Shown here in pieces: positions 48,241 through 60,162 of a DNA stretch of 64,000 bases (positions are counted from its first letter, which is position 1; each line of letters starts with the position of its first letter). This DNA comes from Nepenthes gracilis (taxonomy: Eukaryota; Streptophyta; Magnoliopsida; Caryophyllales; Nepenthaceae). The notes below the pieces were generated by a model that was given only the letters and a program-made list of their open reading frames with translations, made no database searches and was not told where the DNA came from. Position numbers and translations under genes: made by a program. The DNA lies in NCBI GenBank assembly GCA_033239525.1, contig BSYO01000003.1, positions 6,504,001 through 6,568,000 of the forward strand. The letters are read 5' to 3'.

Positions 48241-48779
48241 GTGGCCAATGGGTAAGATTCCCATACATTTAGAAGTTCTCACATTTTTGAACGAAATCCA
48301 TTGCATCGTATTTCATAGTGGGCCAATAATATCATTGCCTCATAACTTAAAGGTAAAGTTTTTGCCACAAATACTAATATGTACTTTACCAATGGCATAC
48401 TCGGCCTCTTCTGGTGAAAGACATCGTAGGTATGGAATTGAGTATCTCCATCGGTATAATTTTCCATCAATAATGGTGTACCATCTCACTGACTTTTGAG
48501 ACACTTGGCTTCATCCGGGTTTTCTGGTAATACGCCGTCGGATAAATATTTTCTGTATGGTGTCATCCAATTCTCGGAATTGGTCACTTGCATAATTTTT
48601 TGCTGTGGGTCATTTATATTCGGTACTTTCAGAATCTCATGCAATTCTCATACATACTGCTCTGGATCTTCTGTAGTGGTAGCTTTTGCCAATCTATTTG
48701 CTTTTCCATTTTCATTTCTTGGAATGTGAATCATTTCCACATGATGGAACGAAGTAATTAGATCTTGAACTTTAGAAAG

Positions 48780-49090
48780 ATATTGGGAAAGTATAGGATT
48801 AACCACATCAAAATTTTCTCGATCTAATTAATAACTAGTTTTGAGTCACTATATACTTTGAGGTTTGTGGCCGAGCATTCCTTGGCTAATTTTAGCCCAA
48901 CAAGTAGTACTTCATATTCAACCACATTATTCGTTATTGGAAACTCGATGGTCATTGAATATTTTAACTCTGACCCATCAGGCATTCTCAATACCACTCC
49001 GGCTCCACAGCCAACTTGCATAGAGGAGTCATCTACATGAAGAGTCCAGGTAGGAATATTCTAGGAACAGTCGATCCCAATAATATTAGA
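48780..49090 (-). pseudogene. Second (archaeal-type) RNase H of the Tat element
   Basis: GCGAGVVLRMPDGSELKYSM, then NVVEYEVLLVGLKLAKE and KVYSDSKLVIN match the RVxE/SDS motifs of the additional RNase H in Tat elements. The frame breaks at 48824. Confidence 0.85.
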
Positions 49091-50510
49091 GTCATTCAAG
49101 ATTGGTGTAATTGTTTCGACGATAAAATTCGCGACAGCCTGACCTTTCAAGGATGGCCTCGGTCGGAATTCTAAATCGAACTCCTCCAATTTAATTGCCC
49201 ATTTGACTGGTTGTCCGGATACATCTGGCCTTTGTAGAATTCCTTTTAAAGGTTGGTTAGTCAAAATGATTATTCTATATGTCTGAAAATATGGTCGAAA
49301 TTTTCGGACAGAATATACGAGTGCTAGTGCTATCTTTTCAGCATGAATATAACGTGTTTCTGCGTCGGTTAAAATTTTACTAACATAATACACAGGCCTT
49401 TAACCGTTAAACATTTTACGAATTAGGACCGAACTTAAGAAAAACTCTCGGACACAGCCAGATACAGAAATAAGTCCTCGCCTTGTTGTGGAGAAGTTAG
49501 TAGTGGTGGGTGAGACAAATACTCCTTGAGTTCTCGGAAGGCAGTTTCGCATTCTGGAGTCCATTGGAAGCCCGAGGACTTAGTTCCTCTTAATGCCTTA
49601 AAGAATGACAAGTATTTCTTGGCTGATTTAGCCAAGAAATGTGAGAGTGCCGTAAATCTTTCAGTTAATTTTTGGACATCTTTTACAGTATGAGATGAAT
49701 TCATATTCAGGATAGCCTTAATTTTCTTTCGATTGGCTTTTATTTTTCGATGCGAAACGATACAGCCTAAAAATTTTCCCGATGTCACTCCAAAGGTGCA
49801 TTTAGTCGGGTTGAGTTTCATCTGGTGTGCTCTTAAGACATTAAAGGCCTTATTAAGGTCGCAAATAGGGTTGTTCGGAATCTTGCTTTTTACAAGCATG
49901 TTATCCACATATACCTCCATATTCCATTCGATCTAACCCTCGAACATCTTATTGACAAGGCGTTGATAGGTTACACCGGCATTCTTAAAACCAAATGGCA
50001 TAACTTTATAATAGTATGTTCCCTCGTTGGTCATGAAAAATGTATACTTTTCGTCCTCAAGACTTATTCAGATTTGATTGTACCATAGTAGGCATTCATG
50101 AAACTAAGCAATCCGTGTTTAGAAGTGGAGTCTACAAGCAAATCAATTCTTGGCAATGAAAAACTATCTTTCGAACATGCTTTGTTCACGTCGGTGAAGT
50201 CGATGTACATTCTCCATTTTTCATTACTTTTCTTCACCATGACTACTTTGGATAACCAATCTGGATACTAAATTACTCTAATAAATCCGGTATCCAAAAG
50301 TTTCTTTACTTCTTCTCAAATAGCAATTAACTTTTCGACCGAGTAATTCTGTCTTTTTTGCCGGACTGGTTTGTGGTCGAGGTCTAAGCCTAACTTGTGG
50401 ACCATTACCTCGGTCAGTATACCTGGCATATCGCTAGGTGTCCAGGGAAAGACGTCGGAATTTTGTTTGAGAAAATCAATAAGTTGACCTTGGAATGGCT
50501 CGGACATAGA
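49061..50510 (-). pseudogene. Tat element reverse transcriptase and RNase H
   Basis: The RT entry is FLKQNSDVFPWTPSDMPGI (about 50475) with KPVRQKRQNYSVEKLIAI. The active-site block reads MEVYVDNMLVKSK (49920), so YVDD has become YVDN. KLNPTKCTFGVTSGKFLGCI and SGFQWTPECETAFRELKEYL follow, then the RNase H stretch YYVSKILTDAETRYIHAEKI (49390) and RPYFQTYRIIILTNQPLK. Frameshifts lie at about 50316-49936 and 49434-49393. Confidence 0.9.
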
Positions 50511-50949
50511 ATTCCCAATTTGAATTTGTTTTTTAAGATCATTAGGATCTAATGAGATCTAATCCATTGATTCTCCACATTGGGCTTGAAGCAATGTGGT
50601 TTCATTACAGAGATTAAAGTCCTAGACCTGTTGACTTACTGGCGTTTGAGTGACTTGTGACAAATAACAAATCCGCACGGTCATCTGATCACCTAGGACC
50701 TCTCTAATGCCAAATGGGGTTGAAAACTTTATTTTGAGATGCGGAATAAAAGTTACGGCTCCAAATATGGTTAAACAAGGCCGTCCAGGATGACATTATA
50801 GACCGATGGCAGGTTTACAACCAAGAAGGAAAGTATTTTGATGGCCATCCTTGGATACGTACCCAAAGTGATTTATAATTGGATTATTCATTATACGGGT
50901 ACAGGTTCATTATCTAGCCCATACAAGGGTCCTTTAGACATCTTCAATT

Positions 50950-52710
50950 GACTTTTCTTTAATCTTAACTTAAAAAACGCATCTAAGTAAAGCAAATTTT
51001 TAAAACTTTCATTATCAATAAATACTCATTTCAATTGATAATCTATACTACCGTTTGAAACAAGTGCAGTTACAACCAAAAGATCAGAGTGGAGGGATGT
51101 TACATGCGCTAAGTCATCATTACTAAAATGTATAATATCATCCCCACCTTCTATTCTTGGCTTTTTATGGCCGATGGCCATTCTTGAACTTTTTGGAATG
51201 TCTGCCTGAGTGGGTCGCGTGGAAACTATGCTCACAACGACAACTACTACTCGACCTCTTGGCTGCTCGATCTCATCTCCATCTGCTGCTCTGGAAGCCT
51301 GTCTGGGTCTCTGCAGAAATTGGTTGAGATGTCCCTTCAGGATTAACTCTTCAATCTCCTTCTAACCCGCCTCGCAATTCTTGGTGCTATGTGCCCTCCG
51401 CATTGATGGTAATGACAATATTTTGACTGATCATCACCATCTCGATTTTTTAATGCCTTTGGCCATTTAAAAAAAATTTTACTCCTAATTTTTATTAGGA
51501 TGTTGGTGTGAGAATCGTTTAAGGGAGTAAGGTCTTGAAACCTGAATCCTCTTTTTGATGCCGAATTGGACTTTTGCTGCTTTTTGGATCGAGAACCCAT
51601 GTTGTCCCCATTTTTCCTTTTTCTCTAAATTGAGTTTTGGTGGGGTTGGTCCTTTGGCCTTTTTATATCATTGGCCTCATTGACCGCAATGTAAGCACGA
51701 GCAATGACCTCGACTTCTCTATATGTTTGAGGATTTTTATGGGTCATGTGCCTAAAGAAGTCGTTGGGTTCCAATGCAAACACGAAGGAACTTTGCTTCA
51801 CTTCCTCGATGAGCTTTGGAATTTTTCTGGCCTCGAATATAAATCGGGTTAAAATTTTCTTTATGTTTTCATTTGGCCCTTGTTTTACACGGCCAAATGC
51901 CAGAATTATTTTTCCTCCCTTCTACTGGAGGTAAATTGAGATAAAAATTTATCAACCAAATCTTGAAAAGATCGAATGGAATTTGGTTGGAGACGATAAA
52001 ACTATGCCCAAGCATCGCCTTTTAGGATCAGAGAGAAATAGAGACACATTGCTGCCTCGTCCAAACCCTGAAAACTTATGAGCGTATAGAAATGATCAAG
52101 ATGATTCATAGGATCAGGGCTTCCATCATAAAGCTCCAAAGCGGGCATCTTAAATTTATGCAGTAAGAACCGTGTATGGATTTCCATGACAAATGGAGAT
52201 CATCACAGGTCTACCGTCTTTCCAGTTGTGTCTTCTCCAAAGACACGGTCCCAAATTTTTCCGACTCAATCCTCAATGTGAGGAGGAGCCGTCATCCTTT
52301 TTTCGTTGAGGAAGTCCCTTAACTTGGATGGTTTTCTAGCGGATGGTGAATCTTGACGATTCATAGTCATCTATGGACGTTTCCCATAAGAGGGTTCTCT
52401 ATGAAATGTAGATTCCCTATCATTACGGGAATATCGAAGGTTTCTTCTTTCAGAACTATCCTCTCGATTTTGGAGACTTAAACGACCTTCAAGTCGAGGC
52501 GGGATTTTATTTGAGGCTGTTCTAATCCCTCGGTGGTCTTAGTTGTCAATCTGTTTGGAAGGTTGCTTTCTTCCCTTACTCTTCTTTCTTTTTGATGTAG
52601 CGGTTTGAGAGGTCGAAGATGGCACTTGTTTTGGTTGTTCATCCATTTTCGCAACAAATGTCTGAACGGTTTGAGCAAGTGCTCAAACATAGGGATTAGG
52701 ATGATCACTA
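50950..52710 (-). pseudogene. Tat element gag and protease remnants
   Basis: The capsid reads FKMPALELYDGSPDPMNHLD (about 52150), matching the 'LPxLxxYDGxxDPxxHLxxF' entry of Tat gags. A second block, FRFQDLTPLNDSHTNILIKI, then SKYCHYHQCGGHIA (51540-51380), matches the CxxHxxxGH zinc motif. The protease segment HFSNDDLAHVTSLHSDLLVV (about 51150) ends in FIDNESFKNLLY where FIDNGSSxDIL is expected, so the active-site Gly is lost. Confidence 0.82.
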
Positions 52711-52821
52711 ATGGTGTTTACAATGGGAGCGTTATTATCACCTAAAGTGATCTCCTAACTGGTGTACTAGTCTGTCATTTGAAATACATCATTTTCTTTT
52801 AAATCATGTTATTCGGATTTT

Positions 52822-52849
52822 TGATGCCGTTTTTCATAGACGGCGCCAA
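52822..52849 (-). other. Primer-binding site of the Tat element
   Basis: Element-sense TTGGCGCCGTCTATGAAAAA starts directly after the LTR end at 52850. The TGGCGCCGTCT core is the usual PBS of Tat-lineage elements. Confidence 0.8.
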
Positions 52850-53700
52850 TGTTGCGTACCGAGGATATGATTATTGTACGGATGAGAGTCTGTGTACGTC
52901 GGTCACTTGCAGCTCCCAAGTTCCGTAAATTCCTAAATCAAAACCTTGTGCAACACAAATAAAGATTAAAGGATTAGCATGACTCACTTTTCGGTATATC
53001 TTTCGACACTCAAGTTAGTATTTTAATTATGCTTAGGAAAAGAAGCAAAATATAATTAATTTGAGTTTTATTTCGATGAGTTACGTTCTGGGCGTCTTAT
53101 TTAGAGAGAGAGAGTTTTAAGCACTCTAGGCGTCTTAATTGAACTCCCATCCCCCATTTTGATGGAGGGAATGAATATTTATAGTTGGTGGGAAGCAGTT
53201 AAATGACACATGGTTTTAACCGTGTGTTACGTACCAAGGATATGATTGTTGTACGAATGAGAGCGGTACGTTTCACTTGCAGCTTATTCATTAAACTCTA
53301 AATCAAAACCTTGTGCAACACAAATAAAGATTAAAGGATTGACAGGACTCACTTTTCGGTATATCTTCCGACAGTCAAGTCAGTATTTTAATTATGCTTA
53401 GGAAAAGAAGCAAAATATAATTAATTTGAGTTTTATTTCGATGAGTTGCGCTCTGGGCGTCTTATTTAGAGAGATAGAGTTTTAAGCACTCTAGGCGTCT
53501 TGATTGAACTCCCATCCCCCATTTTGATGGAGGGAATGAATATTTATAGTTGGCGGGAAGCAGTTAAATGACATATGGTTTTAACTGTGTTGCGTACCGA
53601 GGATATGATTGTTGTACGGATGAGAGTCAGTGTACGTCGGTCACTTGTAGCTTCCAAGTTCCGTAAACTCCTAAATCAAAACCCTATACAACACAAATAA
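52850..53700. repeat. Tandem partial LTR copies, about 370-bp period
   Basis: GCGTACC(G/A)AGGATATGATTG recurs at about 52853, 53224 and 53591. Copies 1 and 2 each run about 370 bp and stop at the same point, TTTTAACCGTGT/TTTTAACTGTGT, about 60% of the way through the intact LTR at 43886-44498. The third copy degenerates after about 110 bp. Confidence 0.85.
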
Positions 53701-54900
53701 AAGCGGACTCATTTTGGTATATTTCCGACATTAGGCTTTTTTAATTATGCTTAGGAAAAGAAGCAAAATATAATTAATTTGAGTTTTATTTCGACCAATC
53801 AATTTTATTAGATGTATAAATCCCCCATTTTGATATGATAATATTTATAGATAATTTTTTTATATCATTGTTGTATTCATGAATAATTTAAATTTTAAGC
53901 AAAAATCAAAACCACGTGTACCGGCAAAAAAAGATTAAAGGCAAAAATTTAGGTGCTGGGCGTTCAAGTTATTTTAATTTTTGGCAAAATTAATTAATTT
54001 GTTTTATTTCCATGAGTTGCACCGGGACATTTAGAGAGATAGAGTTTAAGCACTCTCCTTGCTGGTGTCCATTTGATGGAGGGAATGAATATTTAAATTG
54101 GCGAGTAGTTAATGACACATATTTTAACCGTGTATTATTAGAAAAATATTTTTGGTAATTATTTAGAGTTACAAATCAAAACCTTGTTCAACACAAATGA
54201 AGATTATAAATTATTTTTATAGATTATTTTGGATAATTTAATTATAATAAATTAATTTTTTTATTTATTTAATTTTAGAAATAGAGAGTTTTAAACACTC
54301 TAGGCTTTAATAAATGGAATGAATATTTATAGTTGCAGTATTATTAACCGCATGAGTTTTAATTAATAAATTTGAAGAGCATAGTTAATCTTGATATTTA
54401 ATGAAAATAAATGATACATTACGCTACAATGGGATATTTATTTAATTAATCATGGGACATTAATATATTATATAATTTTATTAGATCTATAAATTTAATT
54501 TAATTTTTTTATATGTATATTCATTAATTTAAATTTATTAAAACCGGCACTGGCAAAAATAGGTGCTGGGCGTGTTGGTTCTTTATGGCACTATTCACAG
54601 TGGGCAAGAGCCGCTGGGACATGGGGAGCGCCTCCATGCTGGTGTATGCATTTGAACGAGAAATTCAAATATAGTAGTTAGTTATTTGGTATTAGAAAAA
54701 TATTTTTGGTAATTATTTAGAGCACCGGTTTATAAATTATTTTTTATAGATTATCCTGGACAATTTAATATAATCAATTAATTTTTACTTATTTAATTGT
54801 GACTTTAATAAATAATAATGTGTGCAATATTGTGATAAGTTTTAATTAATAAATTTAAAGAGCATAGTTAACCTTGATATTTATTTTTTTAAATATTTTT
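53700..54900. repeat. Mosaic of LTR pieces and AT-rich sequence
   Basis: Fragments of the LTR in the right order (AATCAAAACC, AAGATTAAAGG, GATGGAGGGAATGAATATTT, TTTTAACCGTGT) alternate with fragments matching 54465-54890 in the right order (TTTTATTAGATSTATAAA, TAGGTGCTGGGCGT, GAAAAATATTTTTGGTAATT, AAGAGCATAGTTAA). See the findings for the interpretation. Confidence 0.7.
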
Positions 54901-56215
54901 CACATTTTGATTATAAAAACATTTATTTAATTATTTTTATTTTAAAATTTTATTTCAATATTTAATTTTATTTATGTATTCTTAATTCTTATTCACATTT
55001 TTATCTTTTAATAGCTAATTTTGGTGGAATGGGCTACAAAATGCACATTAAGATAGCGTTAAATTATCTACATGTTGATCATGAATACTTTATGTTATAA
55101 TTTTATGGGGTGTAATATTTTATTCTAAATTTCATAGATAAAATAAAAAATATATATAAAGATGCTATTTTATGTGAATGCCAGGGGCATCAAGATATAT
55201 TAGTATAGTTTGTACTGTTTGATACTAAAACTATTTTATTAATCTCGATGATATATTTATTTTTCTTATAAAATTTAGGTTTATTAAATATATAATTGGT
55301 AATATTGGGTGAGTGATTAAACTATAAACGTTGGTAGGAGACTCTTGACATTACATGATAATTTGATGAAGAGAAATTTGAATATAAAGTAATTTACTTG
55401 GCTAATAGAAATGTAAATATATTAGTTTTAGGTTCACAAGAACAAAAATATAATCATTGCAAATTTTTTATAAGGTTTTCTGATGAAATATATCATCATA
55501 ATGCATATTATTACCACTTATTATATCTTGAATTTTATAAATGATATTATTCTTCACAATTATTATATTTCTGATTAAAAGATTATTTATTGGGTATTCA
55601 GCCTATATATATTTTTTCTAATCTTTTAGATTAATAATATTCTAAGGTAGCAATGAATATCTTACTGAAAGATCTAAATTCGGATGCTGTATATATTGCT
55701 ATAAAGTATAATGGTTATGTGGATATAGCCTTTATGTTATTTGTTTATGTATTTTGTAGGATATACTATTAAATGTAAAAAAATTTGTTAAAATTATAAA
55801 TAAATAAAAATTTAGTAAATATTTCTTTAACAAAAAAACTTTATATCATAATAATAAATATATATGATACAGTTATAGGTTAATTTTAGTATCATCCACT
55901 AAATTATTAATAAATATAATTAAGTTATAATAAATAAAAATTTTGATGCTGATTTATTTGGAGGAAATTCTAACCGGCGGCCTCTAATATATAACGGCAT
56001 CATCTCGTGTGGGCTCCTTGTAGGATTTCTTCCCACACGTTCATTCTATAACTTGCGGTTATGGTAAGGTTTAGCACTAGGGATGAAGTTCATACATCCT
56101 TCAACCCTGGCTATATTCTCTTTGTCGAGGCTCCTCTTTTTTTAAGAGACTCGGTATAGTTAGTGGGTTACATTATTGTTAATCACAATCTTAATGTTTT
56201 GTTTATTGAGGATTA
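54900..56215. other. AT-rich intergenic DNA, nothing recognised
   Basis: No ORF, terminal repeat or RNA gene seen. A short GC-richer patch lies at 55970-56110. Confidence 0.5.
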
Positions 56216-56219
56216 ATTG

Positions 56220-56985
56220 TGTTAGGACTCGACATACTATTTAAACCGTGAGAAAATGCATAATAATGTACGATAAGCACACAATAAGTATACACAATCG
56301 ATAAATGCTTGATTTTTACGTTGAAAACTTTCCTTTAAATAAGGAAGAAAAACCACGGGACTAAATGTTTGAAAAATCTCCACTATGTAGTGTCTTAGTT
56401 ATACAAACCCCAAGTATAATGTCAAACTACCTTATCTCAAACAAATCCATATAATAGAGAATATAAGATAAAAGAAGAAGAAATAAAACCTGGTAAACGT
56501 TCGTCTCAGTAGCAAAAACAACATACCTATGGTCGACGGAGATTGGAACTTGATTTGAAACACAAACGGATATATAAATTTTCATCTTCTCAACTTTCTT
56601 TCTCTTTCTCTTCTTTTCTCTATCAAAATGTCACCTAGAATGGAGAGATTAAACCCTAGCATGCAAAAGCCATGCTTTTATTCTCCAGACTGGTGCTCGA
56701 GCACTGTGGTTTTGAAAATCACGCTCGAGCACCGATCGAGCACTCGTCGAACACTACAGTTCTGAAAATTGCGCCTTAGTGGTGCCTCGAGCATTTATCG
56801 AGTGTCCACCTTCTGGAATTTGTGCTTTAGTGGCGCATCAGGCGCTTATCGAGCGCCCGTCTTTTGAAATTGGCACCTTAGATGTGATGTTGTCGAACTT
56901 AGCTCCTCAAACTTTCGTCATTTGTACCATCAATTGGCACATTAAATAGGTATGAGTTTACACGGGAATGACCAATAACCCAACA
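56220..56985. mobile_element. Probable solo LTR
   Basis: Begins TGTTAGGACTCGAC and ends AATAACCCAACA. The flanking 5-mers AATTG (56215-56219) and AGTTG (56986-56990) fit a target duplication with one change. It contains GCTCGAGCAC/GATCGAGCACTCG words like those in the LTR of the SIRE-like element, so a copia origin is likely. No internal domains or partner LTR are present. The orientation is undecided. Confidence 0.5.
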
Positions 56986-57070
56986 AGTTGGTGCATGACA
57001 CTTTTGTTTGAGTTTCTTTTGGTTCTCTTGTTATATATACAATTATCAATTATTAAAAAAATATTTTTAT

Positions 57071-58172
57071 TCATTTGATAGATAATCTTTATTATCATCT
57101 AGCAAATATATTGATTGTGATGGGTTCGGCAGTATCATAGGTCGATCCAATCCCAAGTCCAACTATCAGCGTGTAGGAATGAATGATGGGCCCAGCGAAC
57201 AACGAATAACGCTTCAAAAAGGAGACAAATCCAACCCATCTCAACCATGGCTGCAACGACCAAAATAAGGTCTAGAGAAAAATAGGCCAAAAGGACGGCA
57301 TTAGACGACCCAACAAGCAACGCAGACGGGCAGACCAATTAGAAAGCCTCCTAGTCAGGCAGTTGACAACACGGTCAGAGTATGCATATCCGACGGTCAA
57401 AGCATGCACGTGCAAGCACTGCTTGCAACTGCGGCCACAGTTTGATGAATGCGTTGGGTGAAACACTCGCGGCCACACCACCATCACAAGGCGACATCTA
57501 TCACAAGCCTTGGTCACAAAGGCCTTCACCACGAAGCATTACAAATACTTTTCACCATCACAAAGCAATGAGATATTCGAATCTTTTGAAACTCTTTCGG
57601 ACCTAGGGGAAACCCCTAACTTCCTGGAGCACAAGGAGAGAACCAAGCTCTCTTTTCTTGATACAGTTCTCTCTTCATTCTTAGTGAGTCGATCATCGAG
57701 TGCTTCCCTAATAAACCACTCACCAAGTGCACTCTTAATATGCCACTCTTTGAGTGTAGCCCTAGTAAGCTACCGGTTGCGTATAACTCATTGGAGCTTA
57801 ATCATCCATTTCTCTAAGCCAACACTCGTCGAGCATACGGTAAGAGCCTAATCATCATCTCACATCTCTACATAAATGCAACTCTATATTCTATCACATT
57901 CTCTTTGTATTTTTCTATCTCCTTGAAAAGATTTCTGATTTAAGTATTGAAGAATAAATCGGGGAATAAATCTCGTCAATCCTCTAATCTCTTATTTGTA
58001 ATTTGTGGTGTACAAATTTTAAGTTAACAGATATAGAAATTAAACCCATTCCAATTTATCCTGCAGTAGTAAATTGGGTGGCTCCCTAATTCGTACGACA
58101 ATTTGGACACCAAAGACGCATCAATTTGAAAGATAAACTTTATTATCATCCTGTAAATATAGTGATGGTGAT
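57071..58172. repeat. One-kilobase block flanked by 45-bp direct repeats
   Basis: GATAGATAATCTTTATTATC...AAATATATTGATTGTGA (57077-57120) recurs as GAAAGATAAACTTTATTATC...AAATATAGTGATGGTGA (58129-58172). The block between has GC-richer, LTR-like sequence (starting TGATGGGTTCGG, ending GACGCATCA), but no domain or clean 5-bp target duplication is visible. Confidence 0.5.
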
Positions 58173-58179
58173 TTCTTGC

Positions 58180-59940
58180 ATGTATTTGTTATTCTTGAAG
58201 TTGCTATGTCTATAATTTTTTTATCCATATTTTGTTCTTTAATTAGTTGTTCTACAATTATATTTCTATTATATATTTAGTTGATATTTTGTCAGTTCAT
58301 TCGTAACTTGGTTTTCAACTGTGTATCTAGGGCAAAAATTAAACAAATAATTTAAAGATGAATATTATTTTTTAGTAACTTAGAATCCATACTCATATTT
58401 TATAAATTTAGGTCGTCAAATATTTGTATATAACCTAAAAATGATCAAATATGAAAAACATCCACACTACTGTATGACCCTAAATGACCCAATAATCTTC
58501 TGATTCAATATGATCCTCAACCAATTTTTTAATCTAAACTAGTTAAAATAATTAGGCAAAATCAGAAATCGAAATCAAATTGGTTTGAACATTTAATCGG
58601 TTTTGTTATATTGATTAATAAATTTTAAATATCATATTATTTTTATTTAATTTATAAATATATAAGAACTAAAATTTAAAATTATAAAATATCATTTATT
58701 TCTTATCATTCAACCTAATTTCAAGAATAATAATAAGAGAGCTTAATTAGTAATAATACCTTAACAATTTAAATATGATGCAAATAGAGAAAGGAGAAAT
58801 GCCATTATTAAGTAAGAAATTAGTAAACATGGCTGTTTTCCTCGGTCTCATTTATAATTGGTAGGTTTTATTAGTTTTATTTTAAATTTGATGATGAATT
58901 TCTACCCATAAAGATAATAAAACAGTGTAACAAAAAAATTAAAAAGGAATAGCATTAGGTCTTTTAGTGCAAATTTTATTTATATGCTTTTAATAATGTT
59001 ATGTAAACCATTTTATTTATTTTTATATAAATTATTAAAATAAATAAATAAGTAAGATATTAAATATTTTTTTTAAAAAATATATTTCTTTAATTGAGGA
59101 GGAGTTGCTCATATTGCAATTTTACAAATTGCATGCATGACCACTTAGAAAAATAATCAAAACTCGTAATAAAACAAAATTGATGTTTTAAACCAATCCA
59201 ATGGTGATTGGATTGGTTTAGTTTCAGCCCCCAAGTCAAAATTATATGTGTCATATGAAATATTTAAATGGATTCTTCTAGGTCAAAATCCTTTTATTTT
59301 TCTTTTTATTTTTTAATAATTAGAGGTTATTATTTTGGTGATAAGTGGTGGCAAGAATATTTATTCTCCCAATTCTGAGAATAAATAAGGAAAAATTAAT
59401 CTAATGTTATCTCTACTAATAAATATTATCAAAAAAAATAATTATTTTATCTAAAATTTTACCAAATAAAAAACAAACAAAGATTCATATTCTTTTAAAT
59501 ACGGCCAATATATAAAATAATTTTTTTATAAAAATTGGTATAAAAAATTAAAATTATTATAATTTTACAGGTTTTTATAAAAAAAATTTAGATACTTAGA
59601 TTTTTATTTTGTTTATAAAAATAAATATATCGTAATAATTAGTAAATAAATATAGTTAAATTGATAAAAAATTTAATTTAATTATTAATATACTATAAAT
59701 CGACTACAATAATCATAATATAGATACCCTCGTGACCAAGTTAGGGTTAAGAAAAAACAATTGAAAAATATGGATTGTTTATAAGCAAGAGAAACCATGC
59801 AAGTCTACAGAGCAGTTAGGAACTCCATTATTTAAATTTAAATCGCTCAAACTTTAGCTTTAGTAAGTATACATACAATCATATATCAACAATAATGACA
59901 TCGTCAGAGAAAGAAGCGAAACCAATCCCACTTCGCCCTA
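58180..59940. other. AT-rich intergenic DNA upstream of CASP
   Basis: No supported ORF or element. The CASP promoter should lie in the last few hundred bases; no TATA box is assigned with confidence. Confidence 0.5.
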
Positions 59941-59955
59941 TCAAACCCATTATCC

Positions 59956-60162
59956 ATGGCTGATCGTCTTCGCCTTGTTGGAACGATTGAAAGAGAAGAA
60001 GTCGATTTCTCAGGCCATATCATTCTTGCTCGTATAAATGCAGTCATGCCATCGTTTTCCCACCATCAGGAAATTCTTAAAGCTCAAGTGTCAGACCCCG
60101 CCATTAACGCAAAGTTTCAGAGCTTTCTCCAAGAAGAAGAAGCAGCCCAGAAACAAAAATGA
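59956..60162 (+). CDS. Upstream ORF of 68 codons overlapping the CASP start
   Basis: ATG at 59956 (CCATGG context) opens a 68-residue frame, [16 protein letters not shown] to EEEAAQKQK, whose stop TGA (60160-60162) overlaps the CASP ATG as ATGA. The peptide is balanced in composition and not low-complexity, but I recognise no domain. It could be a leader uORF controlling CASP translation, a separate small gene fused to the leader, or chance. If the transcript starts downstream of 59956 it is not translated at all. Confidence 0.35.
   Translation: MADRLRLVGTIEREEVDFSGHIILARINAVMPSFSHHQEILKAQVSDPAINAKFQSFLQEEEAAQKQK

Larger units (their letters stand above)
43886..53222 (-). mobile_element. Ty3/gypsy element of the Tat lineage with antisense accessory gene
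   Basis: A 613-bp LTR (43886-44498, TG..CA) matches sequence from 52850 rightwards. Next to 52850 the element-sense strand reads TTGGCGCCGTCTATG, the PBS type usual in Tat elements. The minus-strand gag-pol shows gag, protease, RT, RNase H, a second (archaeal-type) RNase H and integrase; the double RNase H is diagnostic for Tat. The polypurine tract GGCATATGGGGGCTAG (element sense) borders the 3' LTR at 44499-44514. Between integrase and that LTR lies an accessory gene on the plus strand. All coding parts carry stops or shifts. The right-hand LTR breaks off near 53222 and is followed by further partial LTR copies, so the right end and target duplication are not recoverable. Confidence 0.9.

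Noticed and set aside
57135..57851. ORFs of 67-113 codons around 57.1-57.9 kb
   Set aside because: No family character and overlapping frames on both strands; the region looks like an LTR fragment.
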